Assembly: GCA_035295985.1 (NCBI GenBank) | Contig: DATHBT010000362.1 | Span: 1 to 9,436, forward strand | DNA: 9,436 nt | Origin: JAIVGV01 sp035295985 | GTDB taxonomy: Bacteria; Acidobacteriota; Blastocatellia; Pyrinomonadales; Pyrinomonadaceae | Direction: 5' to 3' | Shown here: piece after piece, positions 5,998 to 9,436 of the stretch | How positions within the stretch are numbered: the stretch's first letter is position 1 | Layout: every line of letters starts with the position of its first letter | Translations under genes and position numbers: made by a program | The notes under the pieces: model-generated | Told to the model about the DNA's origin: nothing | Seen by the model: only the letters and a program-made list of their open reading frames with translations | Database searches by the model: none

Positions 5998-7545
5998 TCA
6001 CTGCTCGCGCAGGTCGCGGCCGGTCATGTCGGCCGGCTTCTCTATGCCGAGAAGGCCGAGCATGGTGGGGGCCACGTCTTCGAGCGCGCCGCCCTCGCGT
6101 AAAGCGACGCCGCGCGAGGCTTCGTCGATGAGGACGAAGGGGACGAGGTTGGAGGTGTGCGCCGTGTGCGGCTCTCCCGTCGCGGGGTCGATCATCTGCT
6201 CGCAGTTGCCGTGGTCGGCCGTGATGATGGCCCGGCCGCGCGCGGTGCGGAGCGCCTTCGTAATCCAGCCGATGCAGTTGTCAACGTGCTGGACGGCCTC
6301 AATCGTCTTCGCGAGGTCGCCCGTGTGGCCGACCATGTCGGGGTTGGCGTAGTTGATGATGAAGGCGTCCGATTCGCCCTCCTCAATCGCCCGCAGGATG
6401 TTGTCGGTCAGCTTGTAGGCCGACATCTCCGGTTGCAGGTCGTAGGTCGCGACTTTGGGCGAGGGGACGAGGAGCCGCCGCTCGTGCTCGAACTCGCGCT
6501 CCGTGCCGCCGTTGAAGAAGTAGGTGACGTGCGCGTACTTCTCGGTCTCGGCCATGCGGTAGTTGCGCACGCCGGCGGCGGCGAAGACTTCGGCGAGGAT
6601 GTTCGTCGGCTGCGTCGGCGGGAAGGCGACGGGCAGCGGGTAGGTCTTGTCGTAAACGGCGAAGCAGACGAAGTGCGTGTGCGGCCGGTTCGCGACCGGG
6701 AACTCCGAGAAGCCGGGGACGGCGAGCGCGCTCGTGAGTTGCCGCGCGCGGTCGGCGCGGAAGTTGAAGAAGATACAAGAGTCGCCGTCCTCAATCGTCG
6801 CCACGGGCGAGCCGTCGCCGCGCGTGCAGACGACGGGTTCGACGAACTCGTCCGTCACCCCGCGCTCGTAGGATCGCCGGATCGCCTCGACCGGATCGAC
6901 GGCCTGCTCGCCGACGCCCTCCACGAGCAGGCGGTAGGCGCGCTCCGTGCGCTCCCATCGCTTGTCGCGATCCATCGCGTAGTAGCGCCCGCAGACTGTG
7001 GCGACTTCGCCCACCCCGATCTCGGCGCACTTCTCGCGCATCTCGCGCACGTAGCCTTCGGCAGAAGAGGGGGGCGTGTCGCGCCCGTCCAGAAAGCAGT
7101 GGACGAAGACGCGGCGCAGGCCGCGCTTCTCGGCCATGCGCAGCAGCGCGTGGGCGTGCTCCTGCGACGAGTGGACTAACCCGTCCGAAGTTAAGCCCAT
7201 CAGGTGCAGCGCGCGGTCGGACTTCAGCGCGCTCTCGACGGCCGCTTCGAGCGCGAGGTTCGACTCGAACTGGCCCGTCGTGATCTCGTGGTTGATGCGC
7301 TCGATGTCGGTTCTGACGACGCGGCCCGCGCCCATGCACAGGTGGCCGACGTTCGAGTTGCCCATCACCCCGGCGGGCAAGCCCACGCACTCGCCCGAAG
7401 CCTCGATCAGCGTGTGCGGGTACTTCCCCAAAATCTCGTTGTAGAAGGGCATCGAGGCCAACGCGACGGCGTTGCCTTCGCGGCGCGGGCTGTAGCCGAA
7501 GCCGTCGAGGATGATGAGCGCGAGCGGGCCTTGCTTCTCAGTCAC
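5998..7545 (-). CDS. gpmI: 2,3-bisphosphoglycerate-independent phosphoglycerate mutase
   Basis: 515 aa, the family's usual size. It interconverts 3- and 2-phosphoglycerate in the cytosol through a phosphoserine intermediate, using two metal ions (usually Mn2+). The alkaline-phosphatase-like domain supplies D14 (LIILDGFG), the nucleophile S64 in GNSNVGH, and metal ligands D403 and H407 (NPDMVGHTGD), D444 and H445 (TADHGNCE), and H463 (HTAHTSNLVP). The inserted transferase domain shows DGLVHS at 121-126, FLDGRDTPP at 151-159, CGRYYAMDRD at 185-194 and NFRADRAR at 261-268. K336 follows in EKYAHVTYFFNGG. All key residues I can place are present, so the enzyme should be active. The start is a GTG at 7543-7545, supported by AAGGA about 7 nt upstream. 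The amphi-Trp gene ends 46 bp before it and enolase, the next enzyme in the pathway, lies beyond that gene. Confidence 0.97.
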   Translation of the reverse strand: MTEKQGPLALIILDGFGYSPRREGNAVALASMPFYNEILGKYPHTLIEASGECVGLPAGVMGNSNVGHLCMGAGRVVRTDIERINHEITTGQFESNLALEAAVESALKSDRALHLMGLTSDGLVHSSQEHAHALLRMAEKRGLRRVFVHCFLDGRDTPPSSAEGYVREMREKCAEIGVGEVATVCGRYYAMDRDKRWERTERAYRLLVEGVGEQAVDPVEAIRRSYERGVTDEFVEPVVCTRGDGSPVATIEDGDSCIFFNFRADRARQLTSALAVPGFSEFPVANRPHTHFVCFAVYDKTYPLPVAFPPTQPTNILAEVFAAAGVRNYRMAETEKYAHVTYFFNGGTEREFEHERRLLVPSPKVATYDLQPEMSAYKLTDNILRAIEEGESDAFIINYANPDMVGHTGDLAKTIEAVQHVDNCIGWITKALRTARGRAIITADHGNCEQMIDPATGEPHTAHTSNLVPFVLIDEASRGVALREGGALEDVAPTMLGLLGIEKPADMTGRDLREQ

Positions 7546-7591
7546 GGCTGATCCTTCGTAACCCTTTCACGAAAAAAATGCGCGCCCCGCC

Positions 7592-7810
7592 TCACTGCCG
7601 CTTCCACTTCACCTCGATCTCCAACTCTTCCTCGTCGCCCGCGCGCTCGTACTCGAACTCCACGGTCGCGTAAGGCGGCACATAAATGCGCTCGCCCGCG
7701 ACCTGTATCTCGAAGGTCTTCTCCGCTTCGAGCGCGTCGGCCAGGCGGCGCAGCTTTGCGACGACCTCTTTCGTCGCGTAAGACTTTTCGACTTCTTTTT
7801 CGTCAGCCAT
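7592..7810 (-). CDS. Small amphi-Trp domain protein
   Basis: 72 aa, starting at ATG 7810 with GAGAGG about 5 nt upstream and ending in TGA at 7592-7594. It is a compact, acidic, cytoplasmic protein. Residues 8-30 form a likely amphipathic helix (KSYATKEVVAKLRRLADALE). Residues 32-52 hold two strands (TFEIQVAGERIYVPPYATVEF), and the C-terminus ends in the characteristic ELEIEVKWKR with the conserved tryptophan. This matches the amphi-Trp domain, a short family of unknown function in bacteria and archaea. It lies between two consecutive glycolytic genes and is probably on the same transcript as gpmI. No catalytic residues or metal site are evident, so a binding or accessory role is more likely than enzymatic, but that is inference. 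Confidence 0.85.
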   Translation of the reverse strand: MADEKEVEKSYATKEVVAKLRRLADALEAEKTFEIQVAGERIYVPPYATVEFEYERAGDEEELEIEVKWKRQ

Positions 7811-7834
7811 CCGAACCTCTCAAGGTAAAACGTG

Positions 7835-7931
7835 TTTGTAGGGGCGGGGCTTGTCCCCGCCCGCTCGGTGACAGGATGTTCAATTCGCGCTCGCGCGCCC
7901 AACGGGCAGGGACAAGCCCCGCCCCTACAAA
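7835..7931. repeat. REP-doublet (REPIN-like) palindromic element
   Basis: Two arms, 7835-7863 and 7903-7931, are inverted copies that pair at 28 of 29 positions (the mismatch is C7858 against A7908), around a 39-bp spacer. Each arm is also a hairpin by itself. The left one has GGGCGGGG (7842-7849) and CCCCGCCC (7855-7862) around CTTGT; the right one (7904-7911 with 7917-7924) has one mismatched pair. Each hairpin has GTAG directly at its outer 5' foot (7838-7841, and the complement CTAC on the right). A hairpin with a foot GTAG, arranged as an inverted pair, is the known layout of REP sequences mobilised by RAYT (TnpA-REP) transposases. It lies between the eno stop codon and the amphi-Trp ribosome site. 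No RAYT gene is in the window. Confidence 0.75.
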
Positions 7932-7941
7932 TTCCCTTCGG

Positions 7942-9306
<1,365 letters not shown>

Positions 9307-9353
9307 CCTGTCCCCCGAACTCCCGTCGATTGGGTTGTGAAAGCGTTGGCGTA

Positions 9354-9384
9354 AATCTATCTCACATCCGGCGGGGACAGTCAA
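9354..9384 (-). promoter_or_regulatory. Candidate sigma70-type promoter of eno
   Basis: On the minus strand TTGACT (9379-9384, 5 of 6 to TTGACA) is followed after 19 bp by TAGATT (9354-9359, 4 of 6 to TATAAT); a 17-bp spacing would give the weaker GATAGA. Transcription would start near 9347 and leave a leader of about 40 nt before the eno ATG. It is the only promoter-like pair I see between the window end and eno. Confidence 0.4.
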
Positions 9385-9392
9385 AGTAAGAC

Positions 9393-9417
9393 AGGGATGA
9401 GGGCGGAGGGATGAGGG
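9393..9417. repeat. Direct repeat AGGGATGAGGG upstream of eno
   Basis: AGGGATGAGGG occurs at 9393-9403 and again at 9407-9417, offset by 14 bp, with a further AGGGATAAG-like partial match after it. It lies just upstream of the candidate eno promoter, near the window end, so more copies may lie outside. It may be a simple purine-rich repeat or a binding site. Confidence 0.4.
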
Positions 9418-9436
9418 ATAAGCAGGAAGAAGTTGT

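Noticed and set aside
6157..7179. A 340-codon plus-strand open frame.
   Set aside because: It is the antisense shadow of gpmI, rich in Val/Asp/Arg with no family motif.
9307..9384. A 26-residue N-terminal extension of enolase from a TTG at 9384.
   Set aside because: The ATG at 9306 has a purine-rich ribosome site and gives the standard enolase N-terminus. The extension has no enolase resemblance, and its region holds the candidate promoter.

Overview
This GC-rich window carries seven protein-coding genes, all on the minus strand, so transcription runs from high to low coordinates. The C-terminal TonB-type domain with a GRALSLPPPAYPEAARR-like entry, the PATAN/DUF4388 domain and the general gene style fit an acidobacterium, probably class Blastocatellia (Pyrinomonas-like). 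This placement is my inference from family resemblance; there is no rRNA or other marker gene here to confirm it.

Region 9436-5998 is a glycolysis segment. It holds enolase (eno), a small amphi-Trp domain protein, and cofactor-independent phosphoglycerate mutase (gpmI). GpmI and enolase catalyse consecutive steps (3-phosphoglycerate to 2-phosphoglycerate to phosphoenolpyruvate), so co-expression makes sense. A sigma70-like promoter can be proposed upstream of eno. Between eno and the small gene sits a striking 97-bp palindromic element: two inverted hairpins, each with GTAG at its outer foot. This is the layout of REP doublets (REPINs).

Region 5997-4040 holds a 371-bp spacer with three strong GC hairpins, a promoter candidate and a structured leader. 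It is followed by a POT-family proton-coupled peptide transporter and a 12-bp-stem terminator-like hairpin. Next to that is a 90-bp inverted CACAGAG repeat of a dispersed intergenic type.

Region 3826-20 holds an ADP-heptose:LPS heptosyltransferase-like glycosyltransferase (GT9), a 382-bp spacer, and two adjacent genes that both end in a TonB-type C-terminal domain. One is a signal-peptide protein with an RHS/YD-like N-terminal part. The other is an unusual PATAN/DUF4388 - transmembrane - charged helix - TonB-like fusion. These two genes are the least understood in the window and may form an envelope-associated unit. The window begins inside a heptameric AGCT repeat that covers the stop codon of the last gene.

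I found no tRNA, rRNA, CRISPR array, transposase gene or prophage. Most of the window is ordinary housekeeping and envelope sequence. The observations most worth a second look are the REPIN-like element, the PATAN-TonB fusion and the secreted TonB-domain protein beside it.
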